Counted from the first letter of the stretch, positions 22,573 through 34,070 are shown. The stretch: DNA of 64,000 bases from Warburgia ugandensis (GCA_035236585.1 CP141127.1:64647495-64711494); one strand, 5' to 3'. Notes: a model not told the origin generated them from the letters alone. Made by a program: numbers and translations.

Positions 22573-23160
22573 GGATTTTTAGTGTTTTTCATCATAACAC
22601 CTAATTATTATGTTTTTTCCTTTTTCCTTTTTCCTTTTTAATATTTAATATTTATTTGATTCCCACTACCACCTCCTTCTCCACTAGCTGGTGGTAGTGG
22701 TTTGACCCATGATTGCATGTGGTCTGGCCATGGGATTCCATTTTGGGTCCTTTGTGGGCCCCACATGTGTAAAAAGACCATTTTGCCCTTTATGTATAAA
22801 ATTTTGAGTTTACTCATACGAACTCGGAATTGAGTGTTCTTAGTGGCGTTGGACTCATATTTTTTAGTACATTCTAAATTTAATGTCTTAGACCTTGGCT
22901 AGGGTAAAATTACCATTTTACCCTTTTGTTCTTAAATGGAGAAAATAAAGGTTTTTCACTCCGAATTCAGAATGCACCGTGCTTACAGTCATTCTGAAGG
23001 GTCCGTGAGATATGTTTTCACTTATGCATATCTTTATGCCTTATTTGTACTAAAGTACGAAGTACGTTTTTGCTAAACCTAATATTCCAGCTTGATTTTT
23101 CCTTGAAATCTTCAATTTCACTATTATATTTTTATTACAATAAAAATTAGGGGTGTTACA

Positions 23161-23406
23161 TCAACCACCTCACTTTCCTACCTTGAGTCCTAGTTCTAAT
23201 TCTCCATTTTCTTCCTAAGATAGGATATCAAATTGGAAAGAAAAACTCTATAAATACCCCATGAATTCCATGCCTAATTCATGTAAGGGAGTTGATTCTA
23301 TTTGCTTGAAATCAAGTACATCAACTTAGAGGCACCCTTAAAGCTTTGGACCACAACATCTTAGCTGCTTTTTCCTTTCTTCCAAACTTTTTTGTTGCTT
23401 TGTTGT
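23161..23406 (+). mobile_element. Ath1 5' LTR, piece 1
   Basis: Collinear with 57858-58115 in the Ath1 3' LTR (for example TCAACCACCT, CAAATTGGAAAGAAAAA, GAATTCCATG, CACATCAACTTGGAGG-like words). It starts where Tek1 ends and stops where the solo LTR begins. Confidence 0.75.
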
Positions 23407-26400
23407 TGTGATGATCCAGGTTTTCGTATGCATTTTTAAATGCAAAACTAATTTCTAATGCGGGATTGATCCCTATTTGAAAACAAATATTATAATAACA
23501 ATGTGGTGTAGTAGAAGAATATTTTTGTTTTAAGTTCATTTCAAAAATCCTGAGTGTTATTTACTTCCAGTAAAATAGCTAAGGAATTTTTATATATATA
23601 TAAAACTGAAACAAAAATACATGCCTCCTAGATTTAGCCAATCACAGCTCATAGTCCAACTATAATAACTACATATACATGTCCAAAATGTATAAGTCAT
23701 ATACGTAAATTAATTATAGTACGTTACAGTATTGTCTTCATCCAAATTTGCATCCACCTCAATTAGCTCTACCTCAAATCAAATTCTTTGAAGACTTGAG
23801 ATATTGTAAATAATTTACAATATCTCAATAACCTTGCACTTGTGTAGGTACTTTCACATCTATTATACCAATTATGAAATCCAATTCTAAATAATTTTTC
23901 ATGTAGTTCTAAAGAATATAATGATTAGATCAGAGGTAGGAAACACAATTAAAACCACATGTCAGCCTTAGTTTATAGTTTTATGTTAAAACATTTCAAA
24001 TAATATCAATATAAAACATGCACAACTTGAAATGTATATTCTTCAAATGATCAAATTTGCATAGTAAACTCACATAATTTGTCAACATATAATGTATTAC
24101 AAAATCACATGAATGCATAACTTATAAATTATGTGAAAGATCTTCCATTTAACTTGATAATTCAAATGCTATAAGATTCTTAAAATATTAAAATATTAAT
24201 TGGTTAAACTACAAACGTTGGCAATCCCGAATCGACAACATCATCATCATGTGCACATATGCATCACAGCAAACAATCAATTGATTGGTCATGAGTACTC
24301 ATCTAAAGACCATCAACATGCCCATCTAAGTGAGGTCACAAAACATAAATCTCATGGTACACTATGCTCATGACTAGTTCATTAAAATCGTGTGTCTTTG
24401 TTATCTAGAGACCAACCACCACAACCTCCCCGACAAATATGGATATGTCTTGAAAAGGGTGCCACGAACATCTCCAATGATCATTTTTCTACCACAACAG
24501 TTGAGAAAAACAAGTGCCTTGTTTGGCATGGATACCTGCCACCTTTAGTGGTTAGAGGCTGAGAGACCAAACCGTACATTCTCTTAGCATAGTGCCCACG
24601 AGACTCATTAGCCTGAACAAACATATATCTCAATCCAAATGCTATTAAATCATATATCATATATCTCATGCAAAATAATGCATTTCCTTAACTCATCTCA
24701 AATCATGGGATTGATACAATTTCAAGTATAATTATTTCTTTTAAAAACACACAACTACATGTAATAGAATGAGTAACATCATTTTCATTTTTCCATATAA
24801 AATTATGCATCATGGTTATGAAATACATATTCATAAATTACATGTCTCATTGCAAATATTGGTTCTTCTAAAGCTAAAATAATGCAACATGACAAAATAT
24901 GACTTTTATGATAGCTAAGTAGCCTCAAATTCAAGCATGATAATCAAATGATTTGATTATTTAAAATCTACACATCTTAGTAAAACAGATGCCATGCTCA
25001 AAATCCCAATGGCAAATAGATGTTAAAACTACCTACCTCAAACATGGTTATCCAAATCCTTGGAATGTGCAATAAACTTAGTACCAATCAACATCTCTGG
25101 CAACACATGTACATTACAATGTCATTTATCTTATTACGATTTCTTAATTATGCCTTATTTAGTCTTTGATTACCATTAACATGGTGATCATGCTTTTACC
25201 ACTTTATGATCATTCGTATTCCTCTTTATTTTTGTTGTAATGTTGAATCTTATTCGTTGATTAAAGATCAATGCTATAGAACATTTAATTGTCCTCAATT
25301 CCTATTAATCTTTGTCTTATAGATAATTTATTTCATATCTCAATATTTGATTTCTTGATCTAACAGTTAGGTTGAATTCTGATAAGTTAAATCTATAATT
25401 CTAAGTCAACCTAGCATCAAATCTTCAAATCTAAGGTTATCAGAACAATCTAACCAGTAAATTAATCTAATTACTAACATAAATAGTTTAGTTGTTTTTA
25501 TTAAGGTTTAACGCATTCTTGTCTTGTCAGTTTTCTAAATTCTCTCTAATTCATTAGGCATAACTAAGATGAACTAAAATTTAACTTATTTAAATAAGAC
25601 TTGATAGTGGTCTTACATCTGATCACTTAAACACATGTATGATGTTATGTTTGATATAGCCTGATTAGGTTTGATTGCTATTGGTAAAAAATTCAAGAAT
25701 GAATGGCTCATATCAAGTGATAGATCTATGGTCAAATCTAAATGGAAGCTCAAATGGGTGGATGATCAAGGTGTTAGGTAGTTGATCACAAGTTAGATCA
25801 TTTTAAAAGGATGGATTGGCTGTAAATCTAGCATCTAGTGGTCGATTAACTATTGGATCGTTATGAAAAGGTTAGATCGATCACAGATGTGAGTTTTGGT
25901 GATTGATTAATGGTTGGATCATATGGGAGTTTGTTGATTTGATCAAAAATTGGATAGTAGGTGATAGATCATGGACTAGATGATGATGGATGGTCAGATC
26001 TAATTCTAATTGATCAGATCCATGGTTTTTCAAATTCATTTGGATTATCTAACTATTATATCAATCTATTTACTTTTCAAACTTATTTAATTAATCAAAT
26101 TCTAAGGTCTGATCACTTTGGATTTGATGGATTTGAGTTATTCTATGATTTTTGAATTTTGGATAAATTTAAAATGTGTTCTAATCCTAAATTGTATTGC
26201 ATAATTAGGTTCGTGTCGTCAATACGAGTCCAACAATCCTTTTTTATTACAATTCAGGCTTATACAGCCATCTGAATATTAGATTTAGTGTATCAGATCA
26301 TTTAACGGTTTAGATTAAAAATACAAACTTAAAATAGTTAAAAAAGTGGTCATCGGGACACATTGAATGAAATGCACACTCTGGGATGTCCCAAAGGTCA

Positions 26401-26803
26401 TGGTCCTTAGAATGCAATGGTGTCCTCAACAGTCCATGACTGTACCCGCATGCATGTGCATGCACAATGACGCTCAGAGCTAGTGCATATCCATAGCACA
26501 TCGCTAGGTGCATTCTGGTCACCGTTCAGGTCTACCAGGATGGGACAGCCTATTCTGGATCATCCGATCATTTGTGAAATTACCAAAATACTCTTATACT
26601 TAAAAACTATGTAACTTTCTAATCTAAACTCCATTTTTAGTATTCTTAGTGTTGTTATATTCTATTTTTTTTAAGACAATCTGCTTATTAAGGTTTCAAC
26701 ACTTTATTTGGCTACTATAAAAGGCTCATTCATAAAATTCTACTTTATCTCTTTTTTGTAACAAAAATTACACAAAATAAGCTCTTAAATTTTGGGTATT
26801 ATA
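23407..26803 (-). mobile_element. Tekay-type solo LTR 1, about 3.4 kb
   Basis: On the plus strand it starts TGTGATGATCC, as the Tek1 LTR does at 17999, and ends GGGTATTATA, a mutated form of the GGGTGTTACA end. It interrupts a sequence that is continuous at 58080-58150: the flank before it (TTTGTTGCTTTG) and after it (TTTCTTTAGTTTTTCAC) join up in the empty copy. The expected 5-bp duplication is only partly preserved (GTTGT / GTTTC). The body is strongly diverged from Tek1. It carries a dyad hairpin at 23796-23828. There is no internal region, so it is a solo LTR formed by LTR-LTR recombination. Confidence 0.75.
23796..23828 (-). repeat. dyad hairpin in solo LTR 1
   Basis: Perfect 15-bp inverted repeat (TTGAGATATTGTAAA / TTTACAATATCTCAA) with a 3-nt loop, about 390-420 bp from the LTR end, matching the position of the Tek1 hairpin. 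Confidence 0.85.
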
Positions 26804-27487
26804 GTTTCTTTAGTTTTTCACTTCAATTCTAGTTTGGTACCTTGCTTTAATGTCTTTCTTTCATTTCTCATTTATTGCTTTCTTTGTTATAAAAGTTTAC
26901 TACTGAAAAGTTCCTCTTTGTTCTCCTTTCAAATTTGTTTCCACTTCTCTTACTTATCTAGCTCAATTTCTTATGATCAAAGTTATCCTTCCTCTTGTAG
27001 TGAAAGCTGGGAGGATAGCAGCTTTGAATCTCTTTGTTTCTCATTCATCTTTTCCTTGTTTCTCACTTAGATATAGGACTAGTTCTTGTTGTTTCCTTCC
27101 CATCTTCATGCTCTTACTCTCTTGATTTCTCATTTGGGTTTCACATGCATGCTATCTATGATTAGTTTGATATTGTTGGACTATATTTAAGCTTTATTTT
27201 AAATCAAGACCTAAGTATTAAAATAGTGCACAATTTTCATCTTTGTTCTCAATGTACATGTGCACAATTCATGTACCAAATTCCATCCAATAAAGTTTAT
27301 GATTTATGCAAAGTTTCTATTGGTTATTTCCATGTTTCAAGTTTATCAAATTTATAGTTTTATGATCATATTTCATGCTATGAATCACTTACACCATATC
27401 AGTCCATCTTTGTTTAATTTAAGTTTCACAAGAACCATATTTTAGGAATTTTTACCTTCCATGATTCATGTAAAATTTCAAGCAGTT
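26804..27487 (+). mobile_element. Ath1 5' LTR, piece 2
   Basis: Continues the alignment with the Ath1 3' LTR (58115-58780): ATCAAAG-TATCCTT, the AGCTTTGAATCTCTTTGTTTC tract split over a mismatch, TGTACATGTGCA, CCATATCAGTCCAT. It ends at the CATAC target site of Ath3. The 92-codon frame at 26792-27070 is a Ser/Phe/Leu-rich reading of this tract and is not a gene. Confidence 0.78.
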
Positions 27488-27492
27488 CATAC
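27488..27492. other. target-site duplication of Ath3, left copy
   Basis: CATAC here and at 36049-36053. The uninterrupted paralogue near 58777 reads CCATACACC, confirming the empty site. Confidence 0.85.
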
Positions 27493-28375
27493 TGTTCATT
27501 TTATTGCAAGTGCATAAGCTATTGTAGTGTGGGTTGATCCCATAGGGACTTGCTTTAAGAATTTGAAGTTTAAATAAAATTTAATTATTCAAAAAATAAA
27601 ATTATGTGACAAAAATTAAGTGAAAAGTGCAATTAGATTTTAGATATGTTTAATCAATGAAATTACAAATGTCCACATCAAAAAGATAGAAATTTAACTA
27701 AAGAAACAAGAAAAATTCACTTCCCTAAACTAATTATTGTCAATTTCTTCAAATCTGATCTCTTTTATCTTGATCAACCTTCATCAATATCTTTCTCGTG
27801 ATTCTGATTAATGATCCAACGAATGGATTAGGTAGATTTTCAAAATTTTCAAAGATCTAGTCTAGACAAGAAATTTGGGTTTTAATGGCTCAAATATGAT
27901 TTTTGAATCTTAGATTGAGGACCAGGAACAAGCTATAGAATGTCCTAGAAAAAAGATGTGAAGGTTAATTGAAAATTGGAATTGAAACATATGATAAATT
28001 GAAGATATCCTATGATTAAAGCAAAGTTGTTGATCTGATTAAGCTTGAATAATATAGGTTTGGATTAAACAGTTCATGGATTAAGTGAGAACAACATAGA
28101 ACATAGGTAATAGAATGGATATAAAACATAACATAGATAAGAACAATAAAAAGGACTAAAATATAATAAAAATTATTATATTAAGGGCACAAATGTAATT
28201 TTTTTTAGAAAGTTCCCTCCTTTTCCTGTAAAACAAAAAATCTTGACAAAACAAAGGAGATAACGCAAGTGAAGCTTGGCCAGTGCAGATGACTAGTGAT
28301 GTGTCCAATAGAAGAAACCAATGCGGGTGTGTGTCGAGATAGAGTGAAGGGGACGACAACACTATGCTCTATCTA
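27493..28375 (-). repeat. Ath3 3' LTR, lacking its 5' half
   Basis: Collinear with 34071-34960 of the Ath3 5' LTR (shared words include CTTTAAGAATTT-GA-GTTTAAATAAA, AAAATTCACTTCCCTAAA, GACGACAACACT). It ends (minus) AATGAACA next to CATAC. The U3-side 1.1 kb is missing and is replaced by tail sequence. The 68-codon frame at 28156-28362 is not a gene. Confidence 0.78.
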
Positions 28376-28741
28376 ATTCAAAATCTCTATGTGCATCTAC
28401 AACCCCCAACCTAAACGAAACATTGTCCCCAGTGTTTGAAAACATAAAATCCTATACGCTAATGGAAGGATTTAGAAGATGGAGATTTGAAAAACATCTA
28501 GGTTGCCTCCTAGGAAGCCCTATGTTCTATGTCTTCAACCAGACAGGGCCTAACCTAACTTTCTAAAACTAGAGCTAATTGGGTCATCTTATTTGTCCTA
28601 ATCCTAACCCTAAGATGTAATGGCAAGATTTCTCAAGCTACTTCAGAATCTTGCGGTAATCTATATATTGCCTCCACCCTAAAATTTTTGGTGGTGGTAA
28701 TATTAAGACCACGAAGATCACCATGATTTTTAATCACAGGG
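28376..28741 (-). repeat. duplicated Ath3 tail segment
   Basis: About 365 bp repeated in direct orientation at 30958-31340: both start ATTCAAAATCTCTATGTGCA, both contain CATTGTCCCCA / CATTATCCCCA (the Athila post-pol signature on the minus strand) and both run to CACCATGATTTTTAAT. This copy sits between the 3' untranslated region and the LTR, where it does not belong. Confidence 0.75.
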
Positions 28742-30031
28742 GCAATCAGCATGTTGCTAATCCTGAGAAAAACATGCAAAAAATTAGTTTTCAAAAACTG
28801 ATACATAGTACCACTTTTGTAGGTACTCACAATTGCATTTAGCATATGCAACAAGCCCTTAAATCCCTAGGTTACCCCTAGTGGATGAGTTAGGCCTCGT
28901 GAGGGTTTGTAGTGAATATACCTACAAAATTCAATAAGATTGAGTCTCTTATTTTATCTCAAAGAATCCTCATTTATTAGCAATTTACTAGTTTTTCACA
29001 AATTAATAGAGAAGATTTGACTATTTTACACATCATACACATATTAAAGACATTTTATTTGAGTTATTTCTTGAATTGCATATGTGTAAAGACCTATAAA
29101 TTTTGATTTCTAAGTGGATATGCTTAAATTGCATTAGAAATATGTCTTGACCTCAAATCCTTACAGGTATATGAAACTCACATATAAGGGTTAAACATAT
29201 TTCTCTCATTATGTGACCAAATCCAACAAACTAATGCTTCACATAATTCATTTAAATGCTCATGAGACAAAGGAAAGTGATCTCTAAGAGTGGATGTTAT
29301 CACTAAGAATATTAGGGGTGGTTTACCTTAATTCCTTCTTTTTATCTCCTTTTTAAGGTTATGTTCTACCTAAGATCAATAGGTCTTTAACACGAACAAA
29401 ATGTAGGCTTAGGATAAGTTCATAATAGAAGGGTAGAAGGATTTCAAAGGTTCAGACTTGAGTAGAGATCTTCATTGAATTATCTGTTAGGACAACTTTT
29501 CTTTTGAGTTGTACTTGAAGTGAATATCTCTCTCATATTTTTGTCTCTCCTTCAAAATTTTTTTTTTTATATACTTCTTTCTTTTTACTTTTTTTTTTGC
29601 TTTGGCTTCTTTGAAAGAAAGACAACTAATTTTCACACTTCTTTAACTTTTTAGCATATTTTTTGAACTTCCTCTACTAACTCTACTCATTTTAACAAAA
29701 GGTAATGGATATTTATTTTATTGGCTTATTTTGGGTTAAGGTAAGTGGGGTTAAGAAAGAAAAGGCTTAATAATAGGATCAAAGGCTAACTAGTAGTATG
29801 ATATACTAGGTAGGCTTTATATCTCTAGGCTAAGCAAGGATAACCTATATTATTTCCTAGGTTTTCTAAAGCCTATCAGATTCAATAATTTTTTTGAAAA
29901 GAAAGCTATTACTCCTATTTATTCTTAATGTTTAACCAAAACAAGGATAACACGATCACTCTAATTTATATACACTAAAGAAATTGTGAAATTACTTATA
30001 ACTCTCTAAAAGAAGATAGTCCTTGAAGTCA

Positions 30032-30036
30032 CTAGG
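30032..30036. other. target-site duplication of TRIM1, left copy
   Basis: CTAGG here and at 30678-30682. The paralogous empty site near 54390 reads (reverse) CACTTAGGTTATAGG. Confidence 0.85.
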
Positions 30037-30296
30037 TGTGAAGCCTTGGCCGATGAGGGTGGGCTGATGAGGGTAGGCCAAGAGGCCGGGCTGGCTTCTA
30101 GGCAAGGTGAGAGACTGAGAGTTAGTCCCACATCGCTAGGGGGAAAGTTACTGGGCTCTTGATAAGAGTGATGAGGACTTCCCTTGCAACGAGGCCTTTT
30201 CCCTGGGCAATTGGGGAAGAACAAAACCGTGCGGGGTGTATGGGCACTCCGGCATGGACAATATCGTTGTAGGATGTGGGCCCTCGGGCTGTTACA
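30037..30296 (+). repeat. TRIM1 left LTR
   Basis: TGTGAAGCC ... GGGCTGTTACA, followed after two bases by the primer site. It includes the motif GAGTTAGTCCCACATCGC. Confidence 0.9.
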
Positions 30297-30298
30297 AG

Positions 30299-30310
30299 TG
30301 GTATCAAAGC
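30299..30310 (+). other. TRIM1 primer-binding site
   Basis: TGGTATCAAAGC, one mismatch from the complement of initiator-Met tRNA. Confidence 0.85.
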
Positions 30311-30401
30311 CAGACCTCGACCCGATGTGGGTGGCTAGCCACACACGGGCGCTTGGTGTGGTAAGACACGCGGGGACGCATGTCCCCTAAGGGGAAGAGG
30401 T

Positions 30402-30677
30402 TGTGAAGCCTTGGCCAATGAGGGCGGGCTGATGAGGGTGGGCCAAGAGGGCTGGCAGGCTTCTAGGTTGGCAGGCTTCAAAGCAAGGTGAGAGACTGAG
30501 AGTTAGTCCCACATCGCTAGGGGGAAAGTTATTGGGCTCTTGATAAGAGTGATGAGGACTTCCCTTGCAACGAGGCCTTTTCGCTGGGCAACTGGGGAAG
30601 AACAAAACTGTGCGAGGTGTATGGGCACTCCGGCATGGACAATATCATTGAAGGGTGTGGGCCCTCTGGTTTTTACA
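30402..30677 (+). repeat. TRIM1 right LTR
   Basis: Direct repeat of the left LTR, preceded by the purine run and followed by CTAGG. Confidence 0.9.
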
Positions 30678-30957
30678 CTAGGTTATAGGTCTCCACTGAT
30701 TTTCCACAAGGTCTCCAAGTCACACCTTTCTATTAGTCTCGACTATGCATTGTGTGTAAATGGTTCTCAAGAATTTGCTTTCATAAACTACTTCAACACA
30801 TGAATAATATGCAAAGCCAATCATATATATTCCCATTAAGAGGTGAAAATAGGAGAATTACTAAATTCTGAACATCCAATTCTCATCATAGTAAGGAAAC
30901 TTTACCTTAAAAGCTTTATTTTTTCTTTTTTTTTAAAAGAATCAAGAAAACTTAAGA

Positions 30958-31720
30958 AAATTCAAAATCTCTATGTGCATCTACACCTCCTAACCTGAAT
31001 TAAACATTATCCCCAATCTTTGAAAACATAAGATCTTAGGTGGTAATGGAAGGATGTAGAAGATGGAGATTTGAAAAACATCTGGGTTGCCTCCTAGGAA
31101 GCACTAAGTTTTACGTCTTCAGCTAGACATGGCCTAATCTAACTTTCTAAACCTAAAGCTAACTGGGTTAGCTTATTTGTCCTAATTGTAACCTTAAGAT
31201 GAAATGGCAATATTTCTCATGCCACTTCAGAATCTTGCAGGTTGGGAATCATATTGATGATCCCCCATCTTCACCCTAAAATTTTTGGTGGTAGTAACAT
31301 TAAGACCATGAAGATCACCATGATTTTTAATTATGGGGAATCATATTGATGATCCCCCATCTTCAAAATTTCAAGGTAGTCAATATAATTCCTCCACCTT
31401 GAAAATTGAGGTGATGGTAACACAATGACTTTTAGTACTACCATGCATTTTGTTGGACCATTTCGAGATGACTAGTCCTTTTCTTAACCAAATTGAGGGA
31501 TAATAATGACCATTATATTGAAGTTAACTTTTTCTTCTGTTTTCCTAACATGGTCCTAAAATAGGGGTATAAGCTAACTTAGACTTTCCCAAAAAGGTTT
31601 TTCTTGTATTGCTAGAGGTGAGGACAAGGTTTGGCTTAAACCCTAGTTATCTTCTTATGTGTATCCTAGATTCGGTTGATGTAGGGCTAGTATGACAACT
31701 GATTCTTTTTCTTCTTGTTT
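30958..31720 (-). pseudogene. Ath3 3' region with SWWR-like module
   Basis: On the minus strand it parallels 53460-54090 of Ath2. One frame reads VIVLPSPQFSRWRN then YIDYLEILKMGDHQ, then after a stop KIMVIFMVLMLLPPKI. This is the same duplicated module seen in the open frame at 53651-53926, but here with stops. The CATTATCCCCA signature near 31000 marks the end of the coding region. I do not recognise the protein. Confidence 0.55.
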
Positions 31721-31799
31721 TGTGGGTACAGGCAAGGTTTTAAATGGGCCTATTTGACTATCTTATGAATGTTCAAATAATGTCTATAAGTCCCACTCA

Positions 31800-32870
31800 G
31801 GAACATCTTGTACATTGCAAGGCTTAATTGAAATTTCAGGCTTTGAGTGGTTTCTACTCTAGCTTGCCATTGAGAAGTGTTCGTTAACGGCATAGTATCC
31901 AACAACTTGTTCACCTCCTCAATGGATGTGTCTTCATCAAAGTCATAAAAGTCAGCAGGAGGTTTTGGGTTGGATGTTTCTAAAGCTTCATTTTCTTCAT
32001 CAATGGAAGTCTCTTCATCATAATCGTAATAAGGAGGTAAACATGGCTCAAGTAGATATAAGTTAGAGGTTTCTGAGGATGGTTGTGGACTTTGTAGCTT
32101 AGAAGGATCATAATAAATTTTTATCCTATTATCAATAATAAATAGATGTTTAATATCCTTAATCTATTTTAATATCTCATCCCCTTTAGCAATGTTTCTA
32201 TCAATATTTTTCCATATTGGTTTCATTTCTACAATCCATTCCTCCCTCTTGCATTCCATTTTCTCATGCATCTTTTCAAGGGAAGCCATGGTTTGTTCTA
32301 TTCTCTCAAAAAGTTGTTGCATATCCTCTTTTAATGGTTGTTCTTCATACTATGGAGGAAATGACTCATAAGGTTGGTATTGCTATGGCATGTGGGTATT
32401 GAAAAAGTGCTGAGTAGGTTCAACCCATGAAGGTTGACCCTGATAATCTTAATAATCATGTTAATGTTGATCAGGGTGGGACCATCGTGGTTCTTCCTAA
32501 TATCAGTAATCCTAAAACCATGATTGTTCATAATGCCTAGCCCATCTATTATAGTCTTGGTAATTTGTCTCAAGATAAAAAATACAAGGGTATGTGAATG
32601 CATTAGGTGCATCCACTGGCTCTAGATAGTATTCATTGTATGCAGAGCTTGATGATGGCCATGAAGGAGTAGAATAGGGATGCTAAGAATAGGTATAGTC
32701 ATTATGGTATTAAGGTTGTTCCTATAAGCTATTATCCCAAGCAATTGACTTTCCATAATATTTAACCCATTCATTGATGCATCTAATCTATGAAATCTAT
32801 CCCCCTTCTCTATAGGCTATTGTCCTCAACTTTGTATACAACAAAAGAAATCATTGTAGACAGAAATGAG
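31800..32870 (-). pseudogene. Ath3 Tyr/Gln/Pro-rich frame of unknown function
   Basis: One minus-strand frame, ignoring stops, reads EWVKYYGKSIAWDN, later PSWPSSSAYNEYYLEPVDAP, QGQPSWVEPTQHFF, QYQPYESFPP, then a likely coiled coil (EDMQQLFERIEQTMASLEKM) and EEWIVEMKPIWKNID. It ends with the acidic repeats DYDEETSIDEEN and DFDEDTSIEEVNKLLD. At least nine in-frame stops are mostly TAG where Gln (CAG) fits the pattern. The SIEEVN...L block is shared with the start of the Ath1 RT-side frame at 38530-38600, which places this protein upstream of pol. It may be a gag-like structural protein, but no capsid or zinc-knuckle motif is visible. I do not recognise the family. Confidence 0.5.
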
Positions 32871-33059
32871 GTTTTTTTTTTCTTTTTTAATGGAAAACCC
32901 TAACAATATGAAACCTAAATGCTAGTCCTAAGCTAAATACTAACTCTAACTCTACATGATGCACAAACAAAGGGCATAATTAAATAATCCTTAAGCTAAT
33001 AGGCAACAATATTTTGACTTTCTAGAATTTGTGTAGGGACAATGATTTTAAATTAGCCT

Positions 33060-33450
33060 AATCTAGTCCTCCTCCTCTCTTTCAGATTTGACTACTGCGT
33101 ACCAGTTAGGTTCTTTGCTAAGTTCATTAATACAATCCTCATGTAAGGAGGTGTTTAGACCTCAACAAACATCAATAGAATGCGTAAAAAAATCAGTTGG
33201 ATTTTAAGACACCCACTATAATCATAGTGCTCAGAAGCCACTGGAGTGACAATATATCTCATCTTAATAAGAGGGTCCTATGAGCATGTGATGGCCTTAT
33301 AGGTCTTTTCTAATTGATTTTAAATTAATTTAAAAGGTAGGGTTGCATGCTTGTGGTGATTATCCTAGGTGGGTGAAGAAGTGGTGATGAAATCCACCCT
33401 TGATCTTATTGGGTTGGGCGTCCTTACTAATTAATTTCCATACTTCATGT
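33060..33450 (-). other. conserved leader block, Ath3 copy
   Basis: Plus-strand core CAATCCTCATGTAAGGAGG at 33134-33152 followed by TGTTTAGACCTCAACAAACA; the Tek1 LTR has CAATCCTCATGTAAGGAGG at 20040-20058. Flanks TCCTATGAGCATG and GTCCTTACTAA are shared too. Located between primer site and coding region. Confidence 0.72.
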
Positions 33451-34046
33451 CATTTCGATCAATATATATCACCTTAAAGCAATAAACGTGCCCTAAGAAT
33501 GCAATTAAAATAATAAACTAATGCAAACCCTAAAAATGCAACAATTATCAAAGATGCTTTCTATATGCAATTATACTACAAAATAATGCAAAATTAATTT
33601 AAATCAAAACCCTAATCTAGGAAATGAAAGGAATGAGGGATACTTACAGTGGGGTTTCTAAAAAAGATCAAGTGTGGGCCACCTTACCCCACAGTTGTGC
33701 TATTTTATACAACGCTTTTAAAATTAAAATTGAAATTGTAAATTACGAAAGGGCCTCACTACAAGATTCACTCAAAAGAAAAGGAAAATTCTATGCCAAG
33801 AAAGTAGGGAAATTTCTAGTTATATGATGAAGATCCACTTGCCAATTTCCTCCACTTTCCTATTTCCTAAAAAAAGAAAAATAGGAATAAGTACCAAATT
33901 CAGGAACTAGGATGATTATGCACTAAGAAAATTGAAAAATGCACCTAACAATGCCTAAAATTCTAAAACAATGCAATTCCAAAAAAAATTCATTTTTTTA
34001 GAATTTTTGGGTTTTTAATTAAATTTTATGAAAACTCTATGTTGAG

Positions 34047-34064
34047 TCCCCAGCAATGGTGCCA
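34047..34064 (-). other. Ath3 primer-binding site (Athila, Asp tRNA type)
   Basis: Minus strand TGGCACCATTGCTGGGGA, two or so changes from the TGGCGCCATTGCCGGGGA type used by Athila elements. It lies 6 bp inside the LTR end. Confidence 0.85.
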
Positions 34065-34070
34065 AAAACA

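Larger units (their letters stand above)
10786..23160 (-). mobile_element. Tek1: Tekay/Del-type Ty3-gypsy chromovirus, 3' LTR truncated
   Basis: The element runs on the minus strand. In order it has a 5' LTR (23160 down to 17999), a Met-type primer site (17997-17984), gag-pro-RT-RNase H-integrase with a C-terminal chromodomain (17893-13444), a polypurine tract (13412-13399) and a 3' LTR (13398 down to 10786). The 3' LTR matches only the first about 2.6 kb of the 5' LTR. The matching parts are close (about 1 percent difference over 12601-13398 versus 22363-23160 by eye), so the insertion is not ancient. It landed in the Ath1 5' LTR: the right flank 23161 onward continues a sequence also present at 57858. 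The left target copy was lost with the truncation. Confidence 0.9.
17999..23160 (-). repeat. Tek1 5' LTR, about 5.16 kb
   Basis: It begins TGTAACACCCC (minus, 23160) and ends CATCACA at 17999, next to the primer site. The length is set by homology to the target-duplication-bounded solo LTR at 41152-45922, not by a guess at the internal border. With the TATA box at 22572-22563, about 0.6 kb is U3 and about 4.5 kb is transcribed leader. It contains a GATC-rich repeat tract (19260-19465), the shared leader block (about 19960-20370) and a dyad hairpin (18467-18506). Confidence 0.88.
30037..30677 (+). mobile_element. TRIM1: complete miniature LTR retrotransposon (641 bp)
   Basis: Two direct repeats of 260 and 276 bp, each starting TGTGAAGCCTTGG and ending TTACA, flank a 105-bp interior. 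The interior has a Met-type primer site TGGTATCAAAGC (30299-30310) and a purine run AAGGGGAAGAGG just before the second repeat. A CTAGG duplication flanks the whole. These are the defining features of a terminal-repeat retrotransposon in miniature; it encodes nothing and must be mobilised in trans. LTR2 has a short internal duplication (GGCTGGCAGGCTTCTAGGTT region, about 30450-30480) absent from LTR1. Its GC content is well above its surroundings. The 60-110-codon frames over it are not genes. Confidence 0.92.
28742..30957 (-). mobile_element. Ath3 3' untranslated region, carrying TRIM1
   Basis: On the minus strand it parallels 54090-55603 of Ath2 and 40215-41151 plus 45923-46607 of Ath1. Examples are the AATTGTGAGTACCTAC-type tract near 28822 (plus copy near 46515) and GTGGAGACCTATAACCTA-G near 30680-30700 (plus copy near 54382). 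There is no coding sequence in it. Confidence 0.7.

Noticed and set aside
30006..30803. several 60-112-codon frames on both strands
   Set aside because: They fall in TRIM1 LTRs, which are non-coding; the GC-rich composition keeps frames open by chance.
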